DNA of 64,000 bases, taken from NCBI GenBank assembly GCA_029204225.1, contig CM055107.1, positions 31,089,410 through 31,153,409 on the forward strand. Direction: 5' to 3'. The position numbers and the translations under genes are program-made. This stretch comes from Diphasiastrum complanatum (taxonomy: Eukaryota; Streptophyta; Lycopodiopsida; Lycopodiales; Lycopodiaceae). Shown in pieces: positions 33,481-45,342 of the stretch (within the stretch, counting starts at the first letter, position 1; each line of letters begins with the position of its first letter). A model generated the notes under the pieces. That model worked only from the letters and a program-made list of their open reading frames with translations. It was not told the DNA's origin and did no database searches.

Positions 33481-34540
33481 CCATAAGAGAGTACTTTGGA
33501 TTAAGACAATACTGTCTCTGTCAAACAAGAATAATACATCTTGATACTCTTTCAATAGCTCCATAAATTCCACTAATTCTATCTCTCCAAGAGACTTAGA
33601 AACATGCACAAATTTTCCAAATGCAAGTTCAATTAGCTCAGTAGAATTATATCTTCCGTCATACTGGCCTGAGTATGGCCATGAATTTTGCGTACGGCTG
33701 ACTTCAAGGATTTATTCTTGTCGTTATCTAGTTTTTATTTCCAAATTCTTGCTCGGATTCATCAAATTTGTCATCTGTATCTTCATCATCTACATCCGAA
33801 TTTTCAAAATTTTGGTTCTGCAGCTTCTGATTCACTTACATCAGCATCTGTATTGCATACATCGAAGAATGCTTCTTCATCATCCGATGAATCATTATTC
33901 TCATAGCATTCGAAATAATTTACTTCGATGTCTAATGCATTAGAGAATATATTAAGGTCATAAGAAGAATCTTCAGAAGTGAAACTGCTGTCGGACGTAG
34001 GAGTTTTGGCTTCATATATGTCACGACTCCAAGTGATAATATGTTCTTTTAGCTTTCCATGATTATTTGTTTCGCCAGTTTGGAATCTTAATTCTCTAGA
34101 CTTCCAGTGCACACTTGCATTAATCTGATAAAGCCAAGGTCGTCCAATTAAAACAAAGTAAGACGACAAACCAAGTGGTTTGATAATAATAAAATTGTAA
34201 AAGGCTTGGCTTGTATGCATATTGTCATGTCCTTTAATTCACCAACAGGCTTTCTTTGTGTCAAATCGGCCAATTTGATATTTCTTTAGGTTGGTTGAAT
34301 ATCAGTCAGACCTAAGACATGAGCAGTGTCTTCAATTATTATGATGACACTCGAACATGAGTCAATCAGCACCTTTTCAATTAAACATTCGACAATTGTG
34401 ACGTCAATTTCTGGTGTGTTAGATTTTTTATGCTCAGCCTTAACAATCATTAGTAATGGGCATCCTGAAAATAGCCGAAGGCCAACTACATATTTCGGAC
34501 CTAAGGCATTAAAACATAATCCTTGCATATATTGCATTCA
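33480..34540 (-). pseudogene. Ty3/gypsy protease and linker (element F)
   Basis: At 34286-34537 the frame reads EIDVTIVECLIEKVLIDSCS and IIIIEDTAHVLGLTDIQP, the same protease as in element A (where DSGSS is intact; here DSCSS, a catalytic-loop Gly lost). At 33804-34220 it continues as FYNFIIIKPLGLSSYFVLIG and RPWLYQINASVHWKSREL, the protease end, then an acidic serine-rich linker (SEDSSYDLN, NNDSSDDEEAFFD) before RT. Confidence 0.8.
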
Positions 34541-34559
34541 TTGCAATCTTAGTTTTTTC

Positions 34560-34870
34560 CCTTAAATATTTTTTAGGCACCTTCATCTTTTTCAGGAAAA
34601 AAAGACACTATCGAATTTTTCGCCTGTTTCATCTTAGGGATTTTTTGTGCCTTAGTCATTTTTAGGCACCTTCATCTTTTTTGCACTGTCGAAAAAAAGT
34701 GACATTGTCGGTTTTTACCTTTAGGAGAAAGCGACACTGTCGGGTTTTTGCTTGTTCTCTCTGTCTTCACTTTAAAGGCATTTCGCATTTTTGCACCTTT
34801 GGAAAAAATACGACACTGTTGGGTTTTTCACATTTTTTCTACCTTCACTTTTTAAGGCACTTTCGAGATT
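34560..34870 (+). repeat. Degenerate repeat array with GACACTGTC dyads
   Basis: Four copies of a GACA(C/T)TGTCG-like dyad followed by a T-run occur near 34602, 34702, 34733 and 34813, and the run TTTTAGGCACCTTCATCTTT appears twice (about 34573 and 34660). No protein fits. It lies between the protease of element F and the start of copia G. Confidence 0.6.
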
Positions 34871-34904
34871 TCGTTGTTCAAGGACACCTTTGCATTTTGG
34901 CAGA

Positions 34905-35330
34905 CCGACGTCGCCAACTTATCCTCAATCCTAAAATAGCTGGACTGCTAAATATCCCAAGGGTGGTTACCCACTTTGTACATATACAAAGACTGGCGTA
35001 AATAACATTCAATGCATGTAAGATAATTTTTTTAAGACACTTGTAAATATATACTAATAGCTGAATCAAGCAATCAAGTGTTAATCAAGTTTTTGACATT
35101 ATCAGAGTTTTTTTTTGTAGCCAGCATTATCAGGCTCAACAAGCTGAAGTTATCACTTCAAGCCATTGGACTCACTGTTGATATTAATCAGAGTGCAATT
35201 TTGTCTCACTACTGTATTGTTCATTTGTGCAATTTTGGTATGAATGTTTCTTGAATAATTCTACTGCTAACTGTTGCATTTCCGCTCCTACACGCCTACG
35301 CTCAAGCGTCCACTGCCTGTCTCCAGATTT
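34905..35330 (+). repeat. Probable 5' LTR or leader of copia element G
   Basis: Lies immediately before a perfect primer site. The left edge is uncertain and no 3' copy was found after 39290, where copia H begins in opposite orientation. The right end lacks the usual CA. Confidence 0.4.
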
Positions 35331-35337
35331 TATGATA

Positions 35338-35349
35338 TGGTATCAGAGC
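35338..35349 (+). other. Primer binding site, perfect tRNA-iMet type
   Basis: TGGTATCAGAGC, exact copia consensus. Confidence 0.9.
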
Positions 35350-38300
35350 AGGCATTTCAGTAATCTACATTTCTACTGCGGATTATCAGTCTTGTTTCTA
35401 CCAAGACGTCTCTCTAGCAAATGCGCAGCCAGCAGTATTCCAACAATCGTTCACTTTGTGCATGCTTTGCATGTCACTATGGAACACTTACATCAATTGC
35501 ATGTGATATGCACGAGTTTCTACAAGCCTATTAATGACATTTCTAAGTCTACAATCTATATGCAAGTTGTATATTACCAACTAGCCAACACCCCCCCTTC
35601 ATTGTTAAATCTTCAAGAAAAGCTTGGGACATATTGAGCACACTCTATGAAGCGAGAGATGTCACTTCAAAGGTGCATCTGAGAAAAATATTCTTCTTCC
35701 TCAAAATGTCAGAAGGTGATTCTGTTCAGAATCATATAAATCAATACAAGACTCTACTAGAGCAGATGCTCGTCATAGATTCAACAATTGAAGATTCTGA
35801 TGTAGTCATGACTTTATTGTCTAGCCTGTCATCCTCTTATGAAAAGTAGGTGATGATGATTTTCACTCACTCAGAAATATCCCTATCCAAAGTCATAACT
35901 ATGCTGCTGAAGGAGGAAACTCAAAGGAATGGAGCATCCTCGTCCTCCATCAATGAGTCGCAAGCTTTGTTCTCCAAGAAGAAGACAAAGAAGCAACAGC
36001 TGCCAAGAAAAATGATAGCAATCAGAAGCAGTCATAGAAGCAAAGTCAATCCTAGAATTAGCAACCTGCTCAAAAAATTATTCTACAAGTATTGTAAAAG
36101 GACAAACCACGAGATCCAGGAATATCGAATTTTGAAGTTCAACAACAAGAAAAAGAAATAGTAGGATCAACAAGCCAATGCAGCTATCAACACGAAGCAG
36201 AATGTCAAAGTCGACGATGAGCAGTAAGCCTTCATGGTGAAGCATCACCATGTTGATCGATCTGAGGAATGGTTCCTCAATTCTGGAGTGACGCAACATA
36301 TGACAAGTCATCAAGAATGGTTTTTAGATTATTTGGCCTACAACACTAAAAAAATTGTTCACCTCGAAGACAACAACTCACATATAATTAAAGGTGAAGG
36401 TACTATAAGACTGAACTTTCTGCATGGGGTGTCAAAGCTGATACCAAATGTATTGTATGCTCCAAATCTTATGACAATTCTATTGTCGATCAGTCGAATT
36501 ATTGATTCAGGACATAAGGTAGAGTTTGAGACAGACTCATGTAAAATTCTTGATAAAAGTAAAAGAGTCTTTGCACTCAAAAAGAGGCAAGGTTATCTCT
36601 ATAGACTTTCTCATTGCTATTCTATGACTGTATGTGGATAATAAAGAATTGATTTGGCATTATAGATTTGGCCGCCTTAATCATATGTCGATTGATTATA
36701 TGTATAAGCATTCTTCAGCTCTTGATCTAGACTATCAAATTGTCAACCCTCAACCAAAGTTGTATCATAGGAAAGTAGACAAGAAGGCCATTTAAGTTGA
36801 ATCAAGAACATATGTCTAAATATTTGCTAGATGTTGTGCATACTAATATATGTGGCCCAATGCAGACACCATCATTATTGGGTGCAAAATTCTTTATTAC
36901 ATTTATCAATGATTATTCAAGAAGGACTGCTATATATTTTATGAGGCACGAATCTGAAGCTTTTCAATTCTTCAAGCAATACAAAGGGCATGCAGAGTTG
37001 CAAACATGCAAAAGAATCAAAGCTTTTAGGAGCGACAATGGCGATGAATACATCTCAAATGAATTCAAAGACTATTGTTCAGCTACAAGTATCGGAAAAC
37101 AATTTGCTGCTTCCTATTCTCCACAGTCAAATGGACTGGCTGAAAGGAAAACAAGACCTTAGTCGAGTTTGCCAAATGCATGATCCTCATGCTTCGTTGC
37201 CCAAATCATTATGGCAACATGCTATATTGACAACAGCTTATGTGCAAAATCGATGTATTACTAAAGGCCTCCCTGACAACAAAACTCCTCATGAAGTTTG
37301 GACATGATCCAAACCTTCATTAAGGCATTTGAGAGTATTCGGTTGCACTGCCTATGCTCATCTCCCGAAGGACAAAAGAAAAAAATTGATGAGCATCCAT
37401 TCAAGACTGTTTTTGTTGGTTACTTTTCTTCTAATGGAATGTATCGACTATACAATATAAAAACCTATAAAGTTTTCACTAACAGGGATGTGACTTTTAC
37501 TAAATATCAGTTTATTAACTTGAAGGGCAAGGACCAGATGCAATCCACATATTTAGCCCTGACAATTGATATGTATCAAAGTCCCATTTGATTCCTGCAA
37601 GCAGTCAACCTTTATGGTCAGAATCAGAAGACAATGAAGAAGCTGCAACTCAGGAGCAACCAACACGACCAATACAAAGTCAAATTCTGTAGCTAGAAAC
37701 CTCAAACAGAAGATCAACAAGAATGCGAGTTCAGCTTGTCCGATATACTGATGAATTTGCTCACTATTCTATTTAGGAGCCAGCCACAATTGAGAAAGCT
37801 TTGTCACAGGCCAACTCAGATCTCTGGAAAGAGACTATGGACAAGGAGTATAGCTCACTTCTGAAAAATAATACATGGACTTTTGCGAAGCCTCCAATAG
37901 TAAAAAAGATTATCGACTGAAAATGGATCTTTAAGACTAAGTATAAAGTAGATGGCAGCATCGACAGAAGGACAACTTGACATATCAAGGGGATTTTCAA
38001 AAGTTCCCAATATCGACTACTTAAAAACCTTTAGTCCAGTGGCCAAACACACTTCCATCCGACTACTACTGTCATATGATGCTGCAGCCGATCTTGAGGT
38101 ACACCAAATGGATGTACAAACAACATTTCTCAATGGAGTTATCAAAGAGGACATTTATATATGACCTAGCCAGAAGGCTATATCCTCAATGGTCAAGAAG
38201 ACCAGGTATGCAAACTCCATAAAGCTTTGTATGGTCTGAAACAATTGTCTAGAGCATGGTTTCATCGAATCAACACATTCTTGATCGATCATGGATTGAA

Positions 38301-39290
38301 TCAAGCTTTGCAAGTTGTAATGTATATCTCAAAGTTGTTCATCACTTCTTTGTCATCATCACACTCTACATGAATGATATGTTGTTGTTTGACAACAATA
38401 TCGATCTGACAAAAGATACTAAGAGGATCCTATCCCAAGAATTTGAGATGACAGATCTGGGAGAGGCACATTATTGTCTCGGGATTCAAATCCACACAGA
38501 TGGAAACAGAAGGCTTTTCTATATCACTCAATAGAGGTTCTTTCAAAATTTATTATCAAAATTCAATTTGATGAATTGCAAGCTTGTGCATAATCCCATG
38601 ACCCGGGCTTAAAATTATCTAAGGAGCAATGCCCTCAAACTGATGAGGAGAAGGCCGAAATGAAGGAGTATCCATATCAATTGATTATCGGATCTCTGAT
38701 GTATGCTATGATATCTACTATACCTGATCTTGCATATGCCACATCAGCTCTTTAAGCCAATATATGGCTAATCCTGGTATGGTCCACTGGAAAGCTCTTC
38801 TAAGAGTTCTTTGGTATGTATGAGCTACCATCGGCCTTTGCATCTGCTATAGAGATGAAAATCCATTCAATATCCATACACTTTATGGATATATAGATGC
38901 GAATTGGGTAGGCGATATTGACACCAAAAGATCTACATTTGGATTTGTCTTCCTGTTCAATAACGGTCCAGTATCTTGGAATAGTTGAAAGCAGACCTCC
39001 ATTGCGATGTCTTCGACAGAATCAGAGTACATTGCAGTCTCTCAAGCTACCAAAGAGCCAATTTGCTTGAGGAATCTATTGTCCGATATCGGTATCAGAC
39101 AAACTACTCCAACAATTATTCAGTGCGACAATCAGAGTGCTATTGCATTATCAATCAATCCTAGATTTCACTCTAGGAACAAGTATATCGAGATTAAATA
39201 CTACAATATCAGGAGCAGAGTACTCAACAAGGAGGTGAGTCTAAAATTTTACAGAACCTAGTACATGGCAGCTGACATCTTTACAAAGGG
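35350..39290 (+). pseudogene. Ty1/copia element G, whole gag-pol, inactive
   Basis: All domains are present in order. Gag (35600-36160) has QNHINQYKTLLEQM and a broken zinc knuckle (YCKRTNHEIQEY, first and last Cys lost). Protease (36240-36400) has WFLNSGVTQHMTSH, with Asn for the catalytic Asp. Pre-integrase LIWHYRFGRLNHMSI lies at about 36660. Integrase (36797-37600) has VHTNICGPM (first Asp now Asn), FRSDNGDEY and SPQSNGLAERK. RT (37780-38560) has DVQTTFLNGVIKED, ALYGLKQLSRAW and YMNDMLLF for the YVDD site. RNase H (38870-39261) has SSTESEYIA and QCDNQSAIAL. Frameshifts and stops separate most parts. RNase H reaches its natural end near 39290. Confidence 0.9.
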
Positions 39291-39342
39291 TTAAATCAGG
39301 AACCACACAAGAGTTTCTGTTCTATCTTAAATTTAAAAATCA

Positions 39343-39582
39343 AGGTCTGATATGGCCAATCTGTATGTCGGAGAGGTTAAGGGTGATGACAAAAGCCTTG
39401 CCATCCCTGAGCTTCCATTTAGAAATGGCTTGCTCATCGACATTGGGAACTAGTTGGATTCTAGCAACTATTTCCCATAGTTCTTTGGCCATCAAAACTA
39501 CCTTCATTTTAAACTTCTAGAGGTGAAAATTTAAACCATCGAGTTTATCTACCATTATAGCAGACTGTGATTGCGAATCCAT
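39343..39582 (-). pseudogene. Copia Gag N-terminus (element H)
   Basis: From ATG at 39580-39582 the minus strand reads MDSQSQSAIMVDKLDGLNFH, L, stop, KFKMKVVLMAKELWEIV, and later WKLRDGKAFVITLNLSDIQI with GHIRP, the copia Gag start; TGG has become TAG in LNFHLW-K. It is cut off near 39343, where copia G ends in opposite orientation. The order LTR-primer site-Gag on the minus strand supports the start. Confidence 0.8.
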
Positions 39583-39722
39583 TTGAAAGTCATAGATTTA
39601 TTCAGAGGGTAGATTATATGACTAGAAACAATTATGATGAGTGTCTACAATATATCATAACAACAGTTCTAACAATATAAGCTCTATAAAAGTATCAAAT
39701 AGTAGAGACTCTAGGAACTATA

Positions 39723-39734
39723 GCTCTGATATCA
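39723..39734 (-). other. Primer binding site of copia element H
   Basis: Minus strand TGATATCAGAGC, one change from the tRNA-iMet consensus, directly adjoining LTR end CCAACA. Confidence 0.85.
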
Positions 39735-40671
39735 TGTTGGAAACCGACAATGGAAGATCCTCAGTGCGTGCACAATGTCTACCAGTAAAAGTCTCGTAGG
39801 CAAACACAAAAAAAATGTGCTTGCATTATCCGTTTAAGAGCTAGAGCTTATGATCAACAAAAATTATCAATCATATGAGTATCTTAATCTACAAATAATT
39901 TTTTTGCATGGCATGAATCAGTGAATCAGAATTGAATGATAATGCATTGGACAAAGTATGACACGATTCAGATTGCTGGAATAGGAATTATATAATCACA
40001 GATAGTACAAGTTTGAATGCAAATACAAGGCACGTTCTTCCTGAAACAATACTCTGATATAACAGATTGCACTCTTGCTAATCAACTATTCACTCGATCT
40101 TTTTAGACTCATTATCTTATTTACAGATGTTATATATATATAATTTTACAATGGCAGATGTACATGAGAGCAGTCAATGTATATTTGATCAGTGGAGAGA
40201 AGATTGGATAACCATGCTACCACTTCCTCCTTTAGGCATCGTCACCGCTTTGAGCTGTGACAACCTTGCTCTTGCAGTGACCTCTAAATAAGGTATGTAC
40301 TTTACAAACGGGATTAAGACACCATGATATTGTTGTCGATGACTTCGATGTTGGAGACTTTGATATCGATGACGTGGATGTCGAGCTTGCTCTTTATAAG
40401 AGCTCCATTTTGAATAGTGACCTTCGACGGTCATCGAAGACATCAGACACTTCAGATACTTTAATGTCAAAAAAGTCAAAGGAAACACTGTCATCAACTT
40501 TCCTTGTATTTCTGTAGACTGTGAAAGTCGAAGGAACACTATCATCGACTTTCCTTGTATTTCTGCAAGCTATGCGACTTTAGAAGTATTTACATACAAC
40601 AAATGCATGGATCTAGATTAGTGAAGAGATAAGGGATGGAGAGGATATAAATCCAACATGATCCACCAACA
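39735..40671 (-). mobile_element. 5' LTR of copia element H
   Basis: 937 bp with clean ends: TGTTGG (39735 on the plus strand) and CCAACA (ending 40671), the short inverted repeat expected of copia LTRs. Inside are a TATATATATAA run at about 40130 that could be its TATA box on the minus strand, a TCGATG-rich block at 40335-40390, a near-palindrome CTTCGACGGTCATCGAAG at about 40423-40440, and a 52-bp tandem duplication. A related block lies inverted at 54878-55010. Confidence 0.8.
40472..40575 (+). repeat. 52-bp tandem duplication inside LTR H
   Basis: Units 40472-40523 and 40524-40575 share the run TTTCCTTGTATTTCTG and the AAAGTC(A/G)AAGGAA start, with a few substitutions. Such duplications in LTR U3 regions may act as enhancer repeats; that role is inference. 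Confidence 0.85.
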
Positions 40672-40727
40672 AGCTCATGCAATCTCATTCTGCTGCCAAT
40701 AACTCGAAGTATTCATCTCTGAGTGAA

Positions 40728-41800
40728 TGTTGGTTGATTCTGATGAATCTCCAAGATACTAGGCCAGAGCTATCCAAGAGCACATCTCACCTTGGATCGA
40801 AGAGGTCTCTGAAGAAGAAGGGATAAATGAAGAATGAGAGCTGAGTATGAGAGCCGAGAAATGCTAGCTAAGAACGATAGGAAGATATTATATGAGCCTC
40901 ATGGTGAATTTCAAAAGAAATGGAATGACCATGTAGGAGTTAGTATTTCAAGGCATTTGAAATAAATGTAAGTATACCCCTCTTAAAAAAATTGGAGTGA
41001 GCCACCTTTTGATGGTGACCTCTAGTGGAGAAGGTAATTCCACTTGTAATTTGTTTTAATGTGGAATTGCCATATGGGCTCCACCTAGGTGACTCTCGTG
41101 CTTATTTAAGAGGTTCCCTCAGTTCCTGTTTTCTTGAGTGATGCATTTATGATCTTGCCCTTCCACTCTTGATTGTGGTTGTGGATTGGTTTTCTTGATC
41201 TTGTGGATTTAGTTGTGGAATAGAGTAGCGTGGATTAGATTTCTTGTTTTTTTGTGGATTAGTATAGGATTCAAGCATTTAGATAAACTGAATGTGGCTG
41301 AAATCTTGTAAATCCATTGACATCCTAGTTATGGATGTTCTTGAGATGTTCAAGAATCAAGAAATGTGTGTTTCTTAATTCTTGGACTTTTGAAATGTTG
41401 TCTAATTAGTTTTCTTGTTTCTTGATTATGTTTTGTTGTATGCTTAGTTTAGTTTTCTAATTTGCAAGGAACTATTCATTTCAATTTGTAGCAATCTGTT
41501 TGTAGAAAACCATTTGGTGTTTCGGTGTTCCACCGAGTTGCAATCTAATCATTTGTTGAGCATCTTGGCTTGCATGTTTGGTCGTTAATGCATGTGAGTA
41601 CAGTTTAAGAGTGACAAACCCATGTGTCCTCCAACAGGCAAGACAATACTGAAACATATCCAAACTCCTCTGTCTAATCAGGAAATGAATAAAGAAGTGA
41701 ACTAGAGCTCAAAATGGGCCCTTTGTCAAGATGCTTTTTTTTTTACTTCGCACGCTTTCAACACTTATGTGTCCCAATCAATGGTGTCCATTTGTGACAA
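40728..41800 (+). repeat. Dispersed LTR-like repeat I, copy 2
   Basis: Inverted partner of 18780-19861. Starts TGTTGGTTGATT. The two copies share the CTAGGTGACTCTCGTGCTTA-like region and the later CACTCTTGATTGTGGTTGTG run. Right end approximate; similarity fades in the CCAATCAA region near 41800. Confidence 0.65.
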
Positions 41801-42023
41801 ACTATAACAGTGGTTGACGGATGGAAATTGTTTTTGCCTTTCGCAGCCAAATTTTCGTGATTTTCAAATATCTCATTGGGCAAAACAAACGATTGTTATT
41901 GGACCACATTTACTGCCCGAATACTCTTTTGCTGCCCATCTTTGTACACTCGAGGTTGATTTGACATCAATAGTCGTAAACTATAATTAACTATCCTTGT
42001 AGTTTAGAAACTTCTCGTCATTC

Positions 42024-42155
42024 TTAGGTATACCTCTCATTCTCTTCGTCCTCTCTATTCTTAGCTTCCATAGACATTTTGGATTGTCATTCATAGGTTT
42101 ACCTCTCATTCTCTTCATTCTCTCCGTTCTCAGCTTGCAAACACATATTTTGGAC
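42024..42155 (+). repeat. Imperfect tandem duplication, about 75 bp
   Basis: The runs ACCTCTCATTCTCTTC at 42030 and at 42104, followed by similar CTCTCTATTCTTAGCTT / CTCTCCGTTCTCAGCTT and ACA-TATTTTGGA, form two units. They lie just before the ATG at 42158, so could be a leader. Confidence 0.75.
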
Positions 42156-42157
42156 TA

Positions 42158-42461
42158 ATGGCTACACATATTCGGAGACCAAGAGGAACCATTGATGCAA
42201 TCAATATTTGCAATGAAAAAAATGCAGAAGATCAATGGATACCAAGAATATATCATAAATATCAATGGATCTTGATGCATCCATCCTCAAAAAGGTGCTT
42301 TCTAGAAAAGAAAAAGATCAAATAGCATATATAGAAGCTCTTGGAAAGGCTGAATAACAGATTTCAAAGTATCAACTACTGGCAATCTATCATGGAAGTT
42401 TTAGTTCAGCATGCTTATCTTCACAAAGAGCTCAACATTTAGGATTTGAATCCAAATGATA
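42158..42461 (+). pseudogene. Unrecognised decayed ORF
   Basis: From ATG 42158 the frame reads MATHIRRPRGTIDAINICNE then KNAEDQWIPRIYHKYQWILM and KRCFLEKKKIK, two stops, then a leucine and asparagine-rich part. Composition looks coding, but it is interrupted by three stops and I know no family. It lies 0.7 kb from the histone-like remnant. Confidence 0.35.
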
Positions 42462-43123
42462 GAAAAAAAATGCAATTGTAAGTATACGATTAGTATGTGC
42501 ATATTCAAATTAAATTTCTTTAGTATTAGCATTTTCTATATATCAAATTTTTCTCATGATATTTTTGTTGGTTTTAGTTGGTTATGTATGGGAGCATGAG
42601 CAGCGGAGTCCCCACAGCCTGACATACTTAAGCATATCAGTGTGCAAACTTTTAAAATCAGGGAAGTCAAAGACAGCCATGAATTGTAAGGGAAACAATG
42701 CAACATCTTTAAACAATGGGGTCTAGAAAAACTCCATCCATTATTGAATGCCCCCCCCCTCCTACATTGTCTCCTAACATGTTATTCCTACTTTCTAATT
42801 CACTTTTATTTAATTTACTAAGGGGAAGACCTAAATTAGTCTTCGGCATCTTAAAACTGTGTGTAGGACCTAGACCTTTAAGATAAGTATTTAGCAATTG
42901 GTCATACTATACATATTTATGAGAATCTACAAAAGCAAGTGCAGGCAGGAAGTAATGCAAATAAACCATGGAATGAATTGTCATTTAAAATGGATTTGAC
43001 CTTTAAATTTACAAAATTATCTAACTCTTCTCCTGATGCTCGAGGGGGTGACCTAATATGGGGGGCAGTAGGAGGAGATTGAAATTTACGTGACTAAAAT
43101 TTAGGAGATTGAGATTTAAAAGA

Positions 43124-43836
43124 TTAAGGAAACTGAGATTTGGGAGATTTATTAGGTGAGGAATCTTTAGGAGGAGAAGAAGGAGACTGTGATTTAGGAG
43201 GTGAAAATTTTCTTGGAGGAAAAGGAGACTGATTTCTAGGAGGAGAGAAAATTTTAGGAGGAGACGACTTTGAAGAATCTTCGGCTTTATTAGGAGGGCC
43301 AAGAGATCTCCTCTTTTTAGAAACACTCCCATTTTGAACCCGAAATACAAGCCGGGTCGGTTGAGATTGCCTCCGTTTTTTTTTTTGCAGCTTCTTTTGG
43401 AGGAGAGGACGGAGCTGGTTTGAAGTACTCAACAAATTTGTCATATGTGTCTCGTAGCCTGAACACCAGGTTGAAATCCTTCGGCATGATGGTCAGCCTC
43501 TTGGCATGGACAACTGTAACTACAATATCTAAAAAGAATTTCACTTGGAAATCCTCATATGCAGTGTGCAGAGCTTCAAATGCCATTACTGTCCATCTCA
43601 CATCTATAGAGAGTTTTTAGTTACCTGTCTAATGGATATTTGTTTTGAGCTTTCAGAATCAAAAGTTTATTGGTCTTCTAAAACTTTCGGATATCCTTCA
43701 ACCATGGCGGGTCTCTTGGTCTTTCCCTTGGCCTAGGAGGTGGTGGTGGTGGACGAGGTGGTGATGAATTTCCCTGCCCTCCTTGATTTGGAATACTTCT
43801 AGGATGGATACGTGTAGTTTGCTTTGTGCGTGCCAT
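43124..43836 (-). pseudogene. Histone H3-like gene remnant with Ser/Pro/Lys-rich C-terminal tail
   Basis: From ATG 43834-43836 the minus strand begins MARTKQTTR, the H3 tail start. A proline-rich insert (PPRPPPPPPRPRERPRD) replaces most of the normal tail. Then WLKDIRKF, a TAG (43678-43680), KTNKLLILKA matches the H3 alphaN helix (ALREIRKYQKSTELLI). After one or two frame breaks, IDVRWTVMAFEALHTAYEDF is helix alpha2 and VVHAKRLTIMPKDFNLVFRL is loop 2 and helix alpha3 (H3: IHAKRVTIMPKDIQLARRI). The RWT before alpha2 is seen in plant CENH3 rather than canonical H3. An 11-base A run (43376-43386, plus-strand T) shifts frame into a tail of about 80 residues rich in SPPK, SPPR and KSP. No intron of acceptable size fits. 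Family identity is firm; variant type and activity are not. Confidence 0.8.
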
Positions 43837-44414
43837 TAGAACCCAATACCAGATCAGCGTGCGGGTATAGAGGTCCCAAAATCAAAATGCAGGTCGGGCG
43901 TGTCGAACCAATATCGGGAATGGAAGTTTGGATAACAATCGATAGCAGATGGGCGCGCGGGAGTATGGAAGAGAAGCTGAACAGTTTCGTCGGACACACT
44001 GAACCAATACCTCATATGAATACAGATGATCACAAACTAAAAGCACCATTTTTTAAACATCGTGCAGTTGATTATATAGTGCCAAAATCCCTAATGATTG
44101 TTGTCGTGGTGGTTGTGAATATCGATGCACGGTTTACTGAGATCAATAAATTTGAAATCTTCTATAATATTCAAAATCAAATCATTAATAAATATCTTCT
44201 ATCACCACATATTATTGATCTATAAAGCTAATTATGAGGGTAATCATGAACTAGTATGGGACAACTACAATAATTAAAAGACATTTAATTGACCTAGACT
44301 ACAATTCATTTTATGACAAATGTAACTCTACAATTTACTTAGATAGGCCATTAATATCAGAAGAATTTTGAGATTTTATCTTCAAAATTTCTTCTGATTT
44401 TGACATCCTTGTTC

Positions 44415-45054
44415 AGGCCCAATAGTGAATCGACATGTGCCTTTCATTCATTTTAATGACCTTGTACATTCCCAACCGTCCTCTAAACACAAACATGATA
44501 GAAAGTATGCAAATCTGCATGAAAATCCTAAGAGAACTATATATTGTGATATTCACAAAAGAAAATGTCGTCTTCTAATCAAAGGTATGGTGTTTGTCTT
44601 TTATATATTTCAAAATTTTAGAGGATGAGTTTGTTGGATCTTCTACTGTTTCCATGATTGAAGCATTTGCATCTGTTCCAGATGATGTAGATGAAGTAGA
44701 TACTGATATAGGGGTTGAAGCTGAAGATTCTATGGCTTCAGATTATCAAAAAACTCTCTCTCATTATATAATCTTCTCTTACTCTATTCCATCTACATCT
44801 CCTATTAATCCATTAACTCTACTCAATGTTTCCGTATATTTTATAAATAATGATAGTTGTATTTCTTTTAATAAAATAGATGATGTTTTGAATTTGAGAG
44901 AGGACAAAATCGTCTCAATTTTTTTACAAAATTTATCAGAATTTTTTGACATTATTGATTACACATATAATGACCTTGAAAGTGAGATGGATTATGATAA
45001 ATATGGCAATTGGAAATCTGGCAATGAGGATTGGAGGCCATATGTGAAAAATTG
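44415..45054 (+). pseudogene. Unrecognised acidic ORF pair
   Basis: Open frames 44425-44628 (VPFIHFNDLVHSQPSSKHKH, later CDIHKRKCRLLIKG) and 44594-45055 (EDEFVGSSTVSMIEAF, VDEVDTDIGVEAEDSM, FLQNLSEFFDIIDYTY) overlap. Removing 37 bases bounded by GT and AG (after CTAATCAAAG) would join them in frame, but that is too short for a plant intron, so a frameshift is likelier. The product looks protein-like and acidic; I recognise no family. Confidence 0.35.
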
Positions 45055-45342
45055 AAAGCCTATGAAAAAACTTTGCCTACAGCGGAGGAATTTTTGGAAT
45101 TCCAAAAAAAATATCCCCCAAGGACTCGATAAATCCCCTCGGGCAATGTAGAGGCCATTGGAGGACATGACATTAGCAAAACAAACGTCGTTGAATACGA
45201 TGATTATGATTTGGTTAGTAGATTTTATATTGGTATTGATATTGTGCAGTTTTCTTAATTCAAACACTATGTTGAAGTTTGAGTTTACATTGTTATGTAT
45301 CATTCTAAATTTATTTTCTTGACTCCTTTACAAGATGCTATT

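Noticed and set aside
40189-40545. 118-codon minus ORF
   Set aside because: It lies wholly inside LTR H and crosses the TCGATG and 52-bp repeats, so it is not a gene.
43602-43622. Intron in the histone-like gene (GTAACT...CTATAG)
   Set aside because: Only about 20 bases long, and the DNA inside still translates as H3-like residues in another frame, so frameshifts explain it better.
44578-44614. 37-bp intron joining two ORFs in frame
   Set aside because: Below the minimum for plant introns; a frameshift is likelier.
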